IMG/VR virus record: IMGVR_UViG_3300031578_000418
Location: 1 to 20,757 of that record
Length of the DNA stretch: 20,757 nucleotides
DNA from: a virus
Direction: 5' to 3' (one strand)
Under the pieces are notes generated by a model. That model did not search any database. It saw nothing but the letters and a program-made list of their open reading frames with translations, and was not told the origin of the DNA. A program made the translations under genes and the position numbers. How positions within the stretch are numbered: position 1 is the stretch's first letter; each line of letters opens with the position of its first letter. Shown one piece after another: positions 12,574-20,757 of this stretch.

Positions 12574-13244
12574 TGTCAACTCAAAAATATGAGAGATTAT
12601 ACTTCTATGTTCATGAGTATCAAAAACTGGTTTATGATTTTTATGCGGAAGATGTTGTCAGATTTTTGGTAACTTATTACAATATGAATATTCCAAAAAC
12701 AATTTGGGAAGATGAAAATATTTTTGGCGGTCCGTATGAATGGACGGGTGATTTATCAGGAATCAAAAGAAATAAAATTTTAGTTCTACCGGTTTATTAT
12801 GTCGATCAAGTAGTAACAGCGTTTGATGCTGAAGAAACTGGATATAATAAAGACAATGAAACTACATTTGTAATTCCTAGTACACATGGTTTCATTCCTT
12901 ATCCACAAGATATTATTAAAGTAGAACAACATTATTTAAGACCGACAAATGATGTTTATCCTCTATATGTTGTTTCGGGAGTTGAAATTTCTGCTAATAC
13001 GGATCGTAGATATTGGAAATTAAAAGTTGAAACCTTCCAAAGCGAAACCTTGGCTTCTGTAGATGCGCAAGTTGAGAATATATATTCATATGTGGAATAC
13101 GACAAAAAAATTCATACATTATACGATGCTGAATTTATGGCAAGATTATTAGTAAAGGATTCAAACTTGCGACCAACTCTAAAAAATTTACATGACGAAA
13201 GAGTAGGGTTTTATTATACACCAAGGCAACCAGTGTCTTGTTAA
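12573..13244 (+). CDS. Neck or baseplate virion structural protein
   Basis: A 223-residue protein rich in Tyr and Phe. The centre has WEDENIFGGPYEWTGDLSGI (~41-60), then NKILVLPVYYVDQV, and a FVIPSTHGFIPYPQDIIKVE block (~99-118). That fits a beta-barrel-like layout, with a 'P..gD.i.v' turn as in phage neck and connector proteins. The next segment, YWKLKVETFQSETLASVDAQ (~147-166), followed by YVEYDKKIH, resembles the 'kl.ve....s...l..Qv...y.fveydk.i' end of T4-type neck proteins. Its place before gp6 would instead suggest a baseplate component. Its ATG shares a base with the upstream stop. No T4 number can be assigned. Confidence 0.55.
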   Translation: MSTQKYERLYFYVHEYQKLVYDFYAEDVVRFLVTYYNMNIPKTIWEDENIFGGPYEWTGDLSGIKRNKILVLPVYYVDQVVTAFDAEETGYNKDNETTFVIPSTHGFIPYPQDIIKVEQHYLRPTNDVYPLYVVSGVEISANTDRRYWKLKVETFQSETLASVDAQVENIYSYVEYDKKIHTLYDAEFMARLLVKDSNLRPTLKNLHDERVGFYYTPRQPVSC

Positions 13245-13256
13245 GGGAGATAAAGA

Positions 13257-15731
13257 ATGGCTGAAACACTGTCAAGTCAGATATACTTATCTAGAGATTC
13301 TATTAGAGAACAGATAACTGAGAGAGCTAAATTATACTTAGAACTAGAAAATGTGGATCTTACGAAATCATCATTTTTAAGTTTTATGATTGATACATTA
13401 TCTACATTGACCGCTAATCTTCTATTTTATCAATTATCGTCGTATAGAGAATTTTTCTTAACTAAAGCACAATTGCCAGAATCAATTTTAAATCTTTCTG
13501 CTTTTCTCGGTTATAATACTAGAGAAGCTACAGCAGCAACAGCGGATATTTTAATTACAATACCTTTTGGGTTTGATGATCCAATCACCCAATTTATTAT
13601 ACCGGAAAATTTTAAGTTTACAGCTGATGGATCAATTATTTTTCGTACTTATTATATAACAACAATTACAGTCACAAATAATGCTTCAGTTAAAATTGAA
13701 GTCAAAGAAGGTAACGTAAGATTTAATTTACCCGTAAGTATTAGTTTAGAAGAGTTTAGTTTTGTTTTGCCCATTAGACAACTTCAAGAAGTAAATCAAG
13801 AGTTCCAAATTGATAGTGATATATTATCTTTTCAATTTATAACATTAGATGTTCCTATTAATGGCCAAGTTTCTGGTTTAGAAGTTCAAATTAAAGAACC
13901 AGGCAGCGCTGGATATTCAATTTGGTCAGAATTTGAAAGTCTATTCTTAATGAGCGATACAGATGAAGGTTATGTTTCTAGGCGAACTGATGTTGGAAGA
14001 AGATTGACATTTGGAAATGGTTTGGTCGGAGTTCAACCAGACCCCGGATCAAGTGTTTTGGTTACATCTCAAGTAACTCAAGGAGAGGCCGGAAACGTTA
14101 TTCCTGGTTCAATAAGAAGCGGAGACAGAATATATTTAACTAATTTAGCTGGATTGACTCAGGTTGTTAATTATGAAGTTACCAATACTTCTTCTGCGTT
14201 CGGTGGTGCCGATGAAGAATCTTTAGAAGAAGTTAGAAGAAATTCTATTGATGCTTTGACTGCTCTTAATAGGTTAGTAACTGAAAATGACTATACAGTT
14301 ATCAATGTTATTGTTCCCGATTCTCCTTTGGCACAAAATGCTCTTCCTGTTTTAAAGAGATCAGATCTTCAAGTCAATGAAATATCTCTATTCAGTGGTA
14401 TACTTTTTGGTTCTAGTGTCACGGAAACATCCAATTTAGTCCCAACTCGCAATGTATTTTTTACACTTCCTGCTGGTGCAACTGGAATATCAAGAGATAC
14501 TACAATAACAATAGATGGCAATGATTATTTAACTCTTTTTGAAATCAGAATTGATTATTTAAATTCTGTTGGTTATTATGACTATGTTATTTATGAAGTT
14601 TCATTAATACCTGCAATTGAGACAAGTTATCCAACTGATTATGATATTTATGCTGATCTTATTGAGGTTATAAGAGACGGAACAGAAGGTATATTTAAAT
14701 TACATTATAAAGGCGATGAACCTGATATGGATCTTGCAAGTGCCAAGATGGTTACTGTATCAAGTGGATCCACAAAATATATGACAAATGATTCATCAGC
14801 AAGTTACTTTGTATATACGTTTGATCCTTATACTGATATACCCTCAGGTGAGCAGACTTACGAGTTTACAATTAGCGACCCCTTAGGTGATCCAGTTGTA
14901 ACATATTCTAATAAGGTTACATTCAGAGATGATCTATCTGACTTTATGAGATCGAATGTAGATTTTGATAGCACAGCAACTTACGTTTATGACGTTCCGG
15001 TGATACTATCAGAGTATTATGATGGTATAGATCAGAGAGCATTTGAGCTTGAGGTTATGCAAAAATTAATTAGTACTATGGATTTAAATGATTATAGAAT
15101 GCTTACAGATTTTTCAAATACTAAATTCACAAATACTTATGGTCCGTTGCTTAATATGTTATTAAATGTACCAACCATTTCCGACATAGTTGACATTCTT
15201 CCTATCTTACCTACTTCATGTAATTTGGATGATCGTTATATTATTACTGGTGCAGAATGTGGTAATGCGGATTATATTGCTAAATGCGTCGATGCCACAG
15301 CACTTATATTTACACATTCTCAACCTGTTTCTGATAGTATTGCTTATATTACTAATAAAGGTGAAAAGTATACTTATTCAGTTAGAGGATGGATTCCATT
15401 ACCAGTTTATACTTGTCCTTTGATTATTGAACTTGAAGTATTTAGATCAACTACTTATAGTGGAACTCTTTCATCACTTATTTCATCAGTACAAGAAACG
15501 GTCTATGATGCGTTTGTTGATAGGTTTGGAACCAATATAGAGATATTCCGTTCAGAAATTATTGATGTAGTGCAGAATATTGATGGTGTTAGTCACTGTA
15601 CTCTTAAACAACCTGTTACAAGTATTTATTTTAATTTCCAGTTAAAAGATTTGACACAAGATCAGTTATTAAAATATGGACCTGAATATGTATATTTTAT
15701 ACAAGATGAAATTATAGTTAGGGTGATATAA
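13257..15731 (+). CDS. gp6: Baseplate wedge protein (T4 gp6-like, baseplate J family)
   Basis: An 824-residue protein, against 660 for T4 gp6. gp6 dimers form the inner ring of the baseplate. The N-terminal part has the family's opening helices (SFLSFMIDTLSTLTANLLFY, then LPESILNLSAFLGYNTREAT). The baseplate-J core follows: TDVGRRLTFGNGLVGVQPDP (~247-266), QGEAGNVIPGSI, then AFGGADEESLEEVRRNSIDA and RLVTENDYTVI. The C-terminal part returns to known fold elements (WIPLPVYTCPLIIELEVFRS and VSHCTLKQPV). A region at about residues 380-560 appears extra compared with T4 and looks like a beta-rich insertion. GGGAG lies eight bases before the ATG. Confidence 0.9.
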   Translation: MAETLSSQIYLSRDSIREQITERAKLYLELENVDLTKSSFLSFMIDTLSTLTANLLFYQLSSYREFFLTKAQLPESILNLSAFLGYNTREATAATADILITIPFGFDDPITQFIIPENFKFTADGSIIFRTYYITTITVTNNASVKIEVKEGNVRFNLPVSISLEEFSFVLPIRQLQEVNQEFQIDSDILSFQFITLDVPINGQVSGLEVQIKEPGSAGYSIWSEFESLFLMSDTDEGYVSRRTDVGRRLTFGNGLVGVQPDPGSSVLVTSQVTQGEAGNVIPGSIRSGDRIYLTNLAGLTQVVNYEVTNTSSAFGGADEESLEEVRRNSIDALTALNRLVTENDYTVINVIVPDSPLAQNALPVLKRSDLQVNEISLFSGILFGSSVTETSNLVPTRNVFFTLPAGATGISRDTTITIDGNDYLTLFEIRIDYLNSVGYYDYVIYEVSLIPAIETSYPTDYDIYADLIEVIRDGTEGIFKLHYKGDEPDMDLASAKMVTVSSGSTKYMTNDSSASYFVYTFDPYTDIPSGEQTYEFTISDPLGDPVVTYSNKVTFRDDLSDFMRSNVDFDSTATYVYDVPVILSEYYDGIDQRAFELEVMQKLISTMDLNDYRMLTDFSNTKFTNTYGPLLNMLLNVPTISDIVDILPILPTSCNLDDRYIITGAECGNADYIAKCVDATALIFTHSQPVSDSIAYITNKGEKYTYSVRGWIPLPVYTCPLIIELEVFRSTTYSGTLSSLISSVQETVYDAFVDRFGTNIEIFRSEIIDVVQNIDGVSHCTLKQPVTSIYFNFQLKDLTQDQLLKYGPEYVYFIQDEIIVRVI

Positions 15732-15732
15732 T

Positions 15733-16851
15733 ATGGATGAGCTATTACAACAACTCAAAATAGATGACTCAAGATTAAAACGAATTATTGTGAATTCTAT
15801 ATCTCATAATTTAAGTTCGCTTTCTGAACCCTGCGTGTATCCTGAAGTTAAAAAACATTATTATGAGATGGTTAGATTATCTGGGTTAACTGAAAAGGAA
15901 ATAAAAGCATTTACGAAAAGAAGATGGGCGGGGAGAAAAGAAGCTAAATTTATGGCGCATATGGATCCAATCGCTAATTTTTATGTTTTTCTTATGCAAC
16001 ATTATATAAAAAAGAGAGATAAGATTGGATACCGAAACTTGATGATTTTTTATATTATCCGACATTATGCAAACTTAATGCATAAATACTTTCCATATTG
16101 TATTGATGATGCATTTAAATATGCATTAGAAACTCTAACTAGAACACATCTGTTTTCTAGAGAAAAAACAATTCCAAATGCTTTATTTTTCTTATCTGAT
16201 GAAATGATAAGAAGATGGACTAGTGGTTTAGAAAAAAATGATCTTGATGAAGTATCTAAATTTATGCAAGAGAGTCGTAATAGACTTGAACAAAGCATGA
16301 GAAGTTTTGCTAGTACATATCATAAAGCTGCCAAGGAAGGAGTTGGTCTTAAAACTGAAGTAATACCAACAGACGATGAAGATAATGAAAATGCATTTCA
16401 GAATGTATCACAAGAAACTGGTACTAGATTAATAGATAAAGTTGTTCAAAAAATTACTGTTTACAAACACGTTGACCACAATGCGATGATGGAATCCAGA
16501 AAGGAAGCTAGAATTAGCAGTGCTCTTGCGACACAAATAGTTAATAAACTAAACAATACTAAATATGTTGATAAGTTAAGAACTATCTATAGATTGTATG
16601 TGAAAGACTTACAAAATTCGGATTCTCTATGTGGGAAGCAGTTTTATCCTTTTGTTAGAAAGTTAATGTCAATAAAAAGAACTAGAATGAAAATATATTT
16701 CAAACAGCAAATCAATATTTTACTTCTTGATATTCTCAAAGAAATTGGTTATAATAAGAAGTATAACGAATTAACCTCTCAAACACAATTTCTTCATAAT
16801 TTATTTCTCGCCTACTATTTAACGATGGTATTTAAGAATACTGTTTGTTAA
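15733..16851 (+). CDS. Helical phage protein of unknown function, last gene of the tail operon
   Basis: A 372-residue, Lys/Arg-rich, almost wholly helical protein. No catalytic motif was seen. Regions of note: a basic RRWAGRKEAKFM segment (~54-65), a Tyr/Ile-rich helix (YRNLMIFYIIRHYANLMHKY, ~101-120), an acidic linker (PTDDEDNENAF, ~212-222) that divides it into two halves, and a C-terminal hydrophobic helix (FLHNLFLAYYLTMVF). It starts two bases after gp6 with only a weak AGGGTGAT site, so it is probably coupled to gp6. It could be a virion or baseplate assembly protein. Its stop overlaps the convergent tube-junction-like gene by four bases, with no hairpin between them. Confidence 0.65.
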   Translation: MDELLQQLKIDDSRLKRIIVNSISHNLSSLSEPCVYPEVKKHYYEMVRLSGLTEKEIKAFTKRRWAGRKEAKFMAHMDPIANFYVFLMQHYIKKRDKIGYRNLMIFYIIRHYANLMHKYFPYCIDDAFKYALETLTRTHLFSREKTIPNALFFLSDEMIRRWTSGLEKNDLDEVSKFMQESRNRLEQSMRSFASTYHKAAKEGVGLKTEVIPTDDEDNENAFQNVSQETGTRLIDKVVQKITVYKHVDHNAMMESRKEARISSALATQIVNKLNNTKYVDKLRTIYRLYVKDLQNSDSLCGKQFYPFVRKLMSIKRTRMKIYFKQQINILLLDILKEIGYNKKYNELTSQTQFLHNLFLAYYLTMVFKNTVC

Positions 16852-18212
16852 CCCTCGGATACTGTTGCTTTTAGTATAGCAGATATATTTGTTGATGATA
16901 ATGAAGTTCCTGGAATTCTCGGTGGTACAAAGTTTGGATCGCTTTCACGTTCCAAAGCTCTTTGTTTTAATTTGTCTCCTGTTGAAGTTCTGGTACCAAC
17001 AGGTTCTAAAGTCGCTACTTGTATTTGTCTTGCTTGAGATGCTTTATTTTTTTGAACTTGAAAAGATTCTCTTTCATCTGGAAAACTAACAGCTGGTGAA
17101 CTACTCACACCTACTATTTTAGAAATATTTTCATTCATTTTATCTCTTCTAACAAATGTACTTCCCTGATGTGTTGTTAACTCATCTATATATTTTCTCA
17201 CTGTTGGTCGTTGATCAAATTTTCCAGATGGTTCTTCTTCTAATAACATACTTCTATGAAGAGCTTGAAAATCAATTCTTACATCGCATATCCCTAAATT
17301 TTGATTAAATGCAATTTGTTGTTGATCCCCACCTTTTACAATTGTGATATTAGTTATAGCAGCTGGTGCTAATTCATATAGTCCAGCAACCTTAATTCTT
17401 TGGTAGAAAGGCCATCTATATGAATTGCCATTATCTGTTCTTGGGGTTGCTAAAGCTAGAAAACAAGCAATAGGTCCAGCAATAAACCTTTTAGTTGATT
17501 GAGTACTTCCTGGTAATGGATTGAATAGTCTTATTGTTACGCTATATGATGGAGTAAAACCACTGTTCGACCAGATTTGCGGAAAATCAATTCTATGACC
17601 TGCTAGCATTTTATTTACTAAACCACTACCACCGCGAAGCATTTTTCCCATTGCTCCATCATCTGCACCGCTACCTTCTAAATACTTATTTAAATTTTGT
17701 GCCATATTAACACCGGCTTCAGCGCCTGATTTAAGTACGCCTCCCGTGGCCCCACCCATACTTTCACCAGCCTTTGCCACCTCGCCAGCATATTCTATGA
17801 AAGCGTTACTAGCATTTTTTTGTCCAGACAATTGAACTATCTGACTGAGAGCAGAAGAAGCAACATCAGTAAATTTTTGTAAGAAGGTTTCAGTATATTC
17901 ATTTGAAAATGTATCAGTTGGAAAATTATCAGCAATAAATGCAGCTCTTATTGGAATCGTTGTAGCGAATCCAAGGTTCTTTAGAATTTTTAGATATGCA
18001 GTTTTTCCTTTGCTTTCATCTAATGTAAAAAGAGATAATCCAGTAGCAAAATGCGGTTCAGCAGGCCAGAACTCGATAATTGGCATACTATTTCTAATCA
18101 TATCATCACTAACATAAGATGATGGAGGCATTCCAAATGCGTCCATGAATGGACTTAAACTCATTGTTAAGTTGCTATCCGCTCGCTCATTTCCTAACCC
18201 TATATCTGCCAT
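16848..18212 (-). CDS. Probable baseplate-tail tube junction protein (T4 gp48/gp54-like)
   Basis: A 454-residue protein. The central domain (~207-322) has HRIDFPQIWSNSGFTPSYSV, a TIRLFNPLPGSTQSTKRFIA strand pair, then GPIACFLALATPRTDNGNSY and RWPFYQRIKVAGLYELAPAA, and ends near DVRIDFQALHRSML. 'lP.iW..S.y..s.s..irL.nP.g....i..fi.gPi..lLaLa.P......sy..PF' is the layout of T4 gp48/gp54, which cap the baseplate and start tube assembly. Residues ~120-205 are Ala/Gly/Ser-rich, and the last ~100 residues are low-complexity and basic. AGGAGAAAAT precedes the ATG, 11 bases after the tape-measure-like stop. gp29, gp48 and gp54 act together in T4, which supports the call. Confidence 0.55.
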   Translation of the reverse strand: MADIGLGNERADSNLTMSLSPFMDAFGMPPSSYVSDDMIRNSMPIIEFWPAEPHFATGLSLFTLDESKGKTAYLKILKNLGFATTIPIRAAFIADNFPTDTFSNEYTETFLQKFTDVASSALSQIVQLSGQKNASNAFIEYAGEVAKAGESMGGATGGVLKSGAEAGVNMAQNLNKYLEGSGADDGAMGKMLRGGSGLVNKMLAGHRIDFPQIWSNSGFTPSYSVTIRLFNPLPGSTQSTKRFIAGPIACFLALATPRTDNGNSYRWPFYQRIKVAGLYELAPAAITNITIVKGGDQQQIAFNQNLGICDVRIDFQALHRSMLLEEEPSGKFDQRPTVRKYIDELTTHQGSTFVRRDKMNENISKIVGVSSSPAVSFPDERESFQVQKNKASQARQIQVATLEPVGTRTSTGDKLKQRALERESDPNFVPPRIPGTSLSSTNISAILKATVSEG

Positions 18213-18223
18213 ATTTTCTCCTA

Positions 18224-20757
18224 TTAACTGATGTTACATCTTTCAACATCAGATGCATATCCATAGCCAGACCCAAACCCTCTGCTTCCAGCATCTCTAC
18301 CGCCGCCTTGACTACTTGAAATATTATTAGTATTAGATGTTATATTTTTACTAGATACATTTGTTGCATTTACTGATGCTGCGGTGGCCTCACCCATTTT
18401 ATCTTTTAAGGCACTCGTTTGATTCTCCAATCCAGCAGCCGCCGCCTGTCGTTTTGATTTTTCTTCATCAGCTAGTTTTTGACCAAGTTTTGTTCCAGTT
18501 TGATCTGATGATAAGAGTAAGTCTTTTAGTCCACCCTGACTATCAAGAAAGACTTCGTACCAAACATCGTCAATTCTAGCTCTGGTTAAAACACCATTAT
18601 TCCACGTACCAGCACTTGCACCAAGAGTTCCAAGAGCTATATTCATTCCTATCTTTTTACGTTTTCGATATTCTGCCTCTGGTTCCATTGCCAGTCGATT
18701 AACAGTACGATACCTATCTGATGAACTACCTGCTTCTCCCTCTCTGGCTTTTTTATTGTACTCGTCGAGAGTTTTCTTTTTCTCTCCTTTTTTGACACCT
18801 TCTATAGCTTTATCTGCTAAGGTCCCTTCCTCAACATTCTTAACAAATGCCTTCATCCCTTTTAAAAACTTTCCAATGAATGGAATACCAAGTATTTTTT
18901 TATAAATCCAGTCATTAAAATCTTTTAATGCTTGTGGAATTGCTTGAAACATACCAACAAGTTTCATAAAACCGGCTTTTAGGGTATCCCAAACTTCTGC
19001 AAATTTACCTCCAATCCATCCGGCGAGTTTTATAAGTTTTCGTGTTGGCCATGATACCACATCCCAAATAGCTGTTAGAGCTTTTCCTACGAAGGTATCT
19101 TTGATTTTATCCCATATTTTTGATGTTCCAGTCTTTATTAGTCCTACTGCTTTTTTAAGTGCCCATATCATCATTAATGGTGGCAACATTACTTTAGGCG
19201 CCCAAAATTTAACTTTTTTCCATATCTTTTTACCTGTTTCTGTTTCTGTTACAAATCTTTTAAAGAACTTGACTACTTCTCCTATCATCTTAAATGGAAA
19301 TGTTACTATCCTCCAAATAGCTTTACCCAATTTCTTAATTGGTGCAACTACAAAATCAAGTGCTTTAGAAATCCTCTTGCCACCAATAAAACCAAGGATA
19401 CCACCTGCCAGAGCTCCAATCGCACCCCCAATCATGCTACCAACAATAGGAATAGGAATAAATGAGCCAGCTATTGCTCCAATAGAACCGCCTTTCATAG
19501 CTCCACTAAGTGCACCAGAAGCTCCAGAGTCTCTGCCTCCTATAAATGCAGAAAATCCTCTAGTAATCGTATCTCCGGCAAAACCTTGTGGATCTCGCAT
19601 TACGCTATATGCATCCCATCCCATCTCGCCTACGGAAATAGCTGCGCCAAGTCCGATCACAGCTTTTCCTCCAACTTTTGCTGCATTAAGGCCAAGTTTT
19701 CCAACAAATTTGCCTCCACTTTTAGCAGCTCTACCAACACCCTTTGCTGCAAATTTACCAGCAGCTTTTGGGCCTGCCATTCTAGCAACTCGTCCTGTCT
19801 TACCAGCAAATTTTCCAGCTTGTTTAGCTTTTCCTCCTAATGCTTTAACTCCTTTACCAGCATGAGATATAAATCCCGGTCCACCTTTTTGAAATAGACC
19901 CCTTATTCCAAGTTGAGTTAAAATAGGAGCTAGAAGCCATCCTAACATTCTAACCCCCATACTAATCGCATTTTGAAACATAGTAAAGGCAAACATGGCA
20001 ATTTTCCAGATCCAATCTTTCATTCCTTTCGCTCGTTTTGCCATTCGTCCTAAGAAACTAGTTTGCTGTTCATTTGCTTTTCTATTTTTCTTTATTTCTT
20101 CAAATTGTTTCTCACCTCTGTTCTTTGCTCTTTCATAATGTTTTTTCGCATATTTCGTTGCAGAATCTACATGTTTCTTTGCTGTTTCAGCAAGACCAAG
20201 TTGTATAACTCCCTGTTTAACTCTTTCTTTGGTCGTATGAAACGTCTGTCCTATATATTCAACCCAACTTGGAGAATGTGGTTTCTCTCTTTCTTCTTGG
20301 TCGCCTTTCATTTTTGTAAGGTCTTTAAGATACTCGGTCATTTGCTTAAAGTATGAGGAAGTTGTTTCGGCGGCATCACCAGCCATTCCTTTTCCTACCC
20401 CTACCCCTTTTTCCAATGAAGGTTTAGCAGCTTCTGCGCCCTGTTTGGCTAAACCAAACATTCCTTTCAATCCGCCTTCTTTTCTAAATTCAGTTATTTC
20501 ATCATCAGAGACACCAACCATTCTCAAGATGGTGTCCATTCCTTTACCTTTTAATCCTTTCCCTTTTCCCTTACCTTTTAAAATTCCCTTCACTTTTTGG
20601 AACATTGTATATTTATCCATCATAGGTGGTGAAGGTTCATAACCAGCAGCCACTGTTGCAGATACTCTTGTATATTTAGCTATAGCATCTAGTTTGGGCA
20701 TTGCTGTTGTATAGAGGACACCAAGAAGGTTTGCTACTTTTAAGAATACATTACTTG
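18224..20757 (-). CDS. Tape-measure-like protein (N-terminus outside window)
   Basis: At least 843 residues, running off the right edge. An in-frame ATG at 20701 has no Shine-Dalgarno sequence, and the frame stays open for 18 further codons to the edge (VFLKVANLLGVLYTTA before that Met), so the true start is probably outside. Numbered from that Met: a Lys/Gly repeat (KGILKGKGKGKGLKGKG, ~38-54), a charged helical region (~110-215), hydrophobic segments (~228-270) and a Lys/Gly/Ala repeat region (~280-350). A long glycine-zipper stretch follows (~396-441, GAIAGSFIPIPIVGSMIGGA), then further amphipathic helices (~445-640) and a Ser/Asn/Gly-rich tail. Length and composition fit a tail tape measure or T4 gp29-type hub protein. 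Such proteins set tail length and help DNA cross the inner membrane. Confidence 0.65.
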   Translation of the reverse strand, partial: SNVFLKVANLLGVLYTTAMPKLDAIAKYTRVSATVAAGYEPSPPMMDKYTMFQKVKGILKGKGKGKGLKGKGMDTILRMVGVSDDEITEFRKEGGLKGMFGLAKQGAEAAKPSLEKGVGVGKGMAGDAAETTSSYFKQMTEYLKDLTKMKGDQEEREKPHSPSWVEYIGQTFHTTKERVKQGVIQLGLAETAKKHVDSATKYAKKHYERAKNRGEKQFEEIKKNRKANEQQTSFLGRMAKRAKGMKDWIWKIAMFAFTMFQNAISMGVRMLGWLLAPILTQLGIRGLFQKGGPGFISHAGKGVKALGGKAKQAGKFAGKTGRVARMAGPKAAGKFAAKGVGRAAKSGGKFVGKLGLNAAKVGGKAVIGLGAAISVGEMGWDAYSVMRDPQGFAGDTITRGFSAFIGGRDSGASGALSGAMKGGSIGAIAGSFIPIPIVGSMIGGAIGALAGGILGFIGGKRISKALDFVVAPIKKLGKAIWRIVTFPFKMIGEVVKFFKRFVTETETGKKIWKKVKFWAPKVMLPPLMMIWALKKAVGLIKTGTSKIWDKIKDTFVGKALTAIWDVVSWPTRKLIKLAGWIGGKFAEVWDTLKAGFMKLVGMFQAIPQALKDFNDWIYKKILGIPFIGKFLKGMKAFVKNVEEGTLADKAIEGVKKGEKKKTLDEYNKKAREGEAGSSSDRYRTVNRLAMEPEAEYRKRKKIGMNIALGTLGASAGTWNNGVLTRARIDDVWYEVFLDSQGGLKDLLLSSDQTGTKLGQKLADEEKSKRQAAAAGLENQTSALKDKMGEATAASVNATNVSSKNITSNTNNISSSQGGGRDAGSRGFGSGYGYASDVERCNIS

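Noticed and set aside
19101-19865. Open frame of 254 codons on the plus strand inside the tape-measure-like gene
   Set aside because: Its Pro/Ala/Ile-rich product is the antisense image of the Gly/Ala/Lys repeats, it has no ribosome-binding site, and the minus-strand protein is clearly the coding one.
20545-20590. Short-period repeat in the Lys/Gly segment as a possible CRISPR-like or replication-origin iteron array
   Set aside because: It is coding, in frame and without spacers; it encodes the Lys/Gly repeat of the tape-measure-like protein.
1-20757. Possible prophage in a bacterial chromosome, because of the prepilin and CreA-like genes
   Set aside because: Both genes lie within or between phage tail blocks, under the same promoter-like elements, and no integrase, attachment site or chromosomal gene block is seen. 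The window cannot fully exclude it.

Overview
The window looks like part of the virion-morphogenesis region of a large, AT-rich, T4-like contractile-tailed phage (a myovirus, possibly jumbo-sized). The evidence is a set of recognisable tail genes: sheath (gp18-like), tube (gp19-like), a T4_baseplate-family hub-assembly protein (gp26-like), a gp25-like wedge protein, a gp6/baseplate-J-like wedge protein, a probable tube-junction protein (gp48/54-like) and a tape-measure-like protein. The host is most likely a diderm bacterium. The phage carries a signal-peptide-bearing CreA-family protein and a prepilin-like protein whose processing site would need a host prepilin peptidase. No tRNA, CRISPR array, insertion sequence or integrase is visible, and no stretch over 300 bases is left without a gene.

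Layout. (1) Positions 1-227: the 3' end of an unidentified plus-strand gene and a bidirectional terminator. (2) 256-1559, minus strand: a four-gene accessory cassette read right to left. It encodes a 58-residue protein, a prepilin-like protein, a zinc-ribbon protein and a small membrane protein. (3) 1734-5501, plus strand: a zinc-ribbon protein, a tail-collar-like structural protein and the tail sheath. (4) 5557-7771, minus strand: a second accessory cassette of four tightly packed genes. It encodes a membrane-anchored acidic protein, a radical SAM enzyme, a multi-pass membrane protein and a CreA-like exported protein. It separates the sheath gene from the tube gene. (5) 7904-16851, plus strand: one long, nearly gapless operon with a HAD-family protein, tail tube, cysteine-rich proteins, hub assembly, gp25, a large duplicated cysteine-rich protein, a neck/baseplate protein, gp6 and a helical protein. 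(6) 16848-20757, minus strand: the tape-measure-like gene, which runs off the right edge, and the tube-junction-like gene. This block meets block 5 tail to tail with a 4-base stop overlap.

Two sequence signals tie the layout together. A plus-directed AT-rich element of the form (A/G)GAACA(A/T)AATATA(A/T)A stands before each plus-strand block (1629, 2680, 7868). A second shared 15-mer (1614, 7828) occurs only where a minus-strand cassette also starts. They look like phage promoters in divergent arrangement.

The most interesting content is: a phage-encoded pseudopilin; two envelope-directed minus-strand cassettes inserted into the tail region; and a three-copy module in the tail operon built on a twin CX3C cysteine pattern, in which one copy has lost exactly the two cysteines that would pair with each other.
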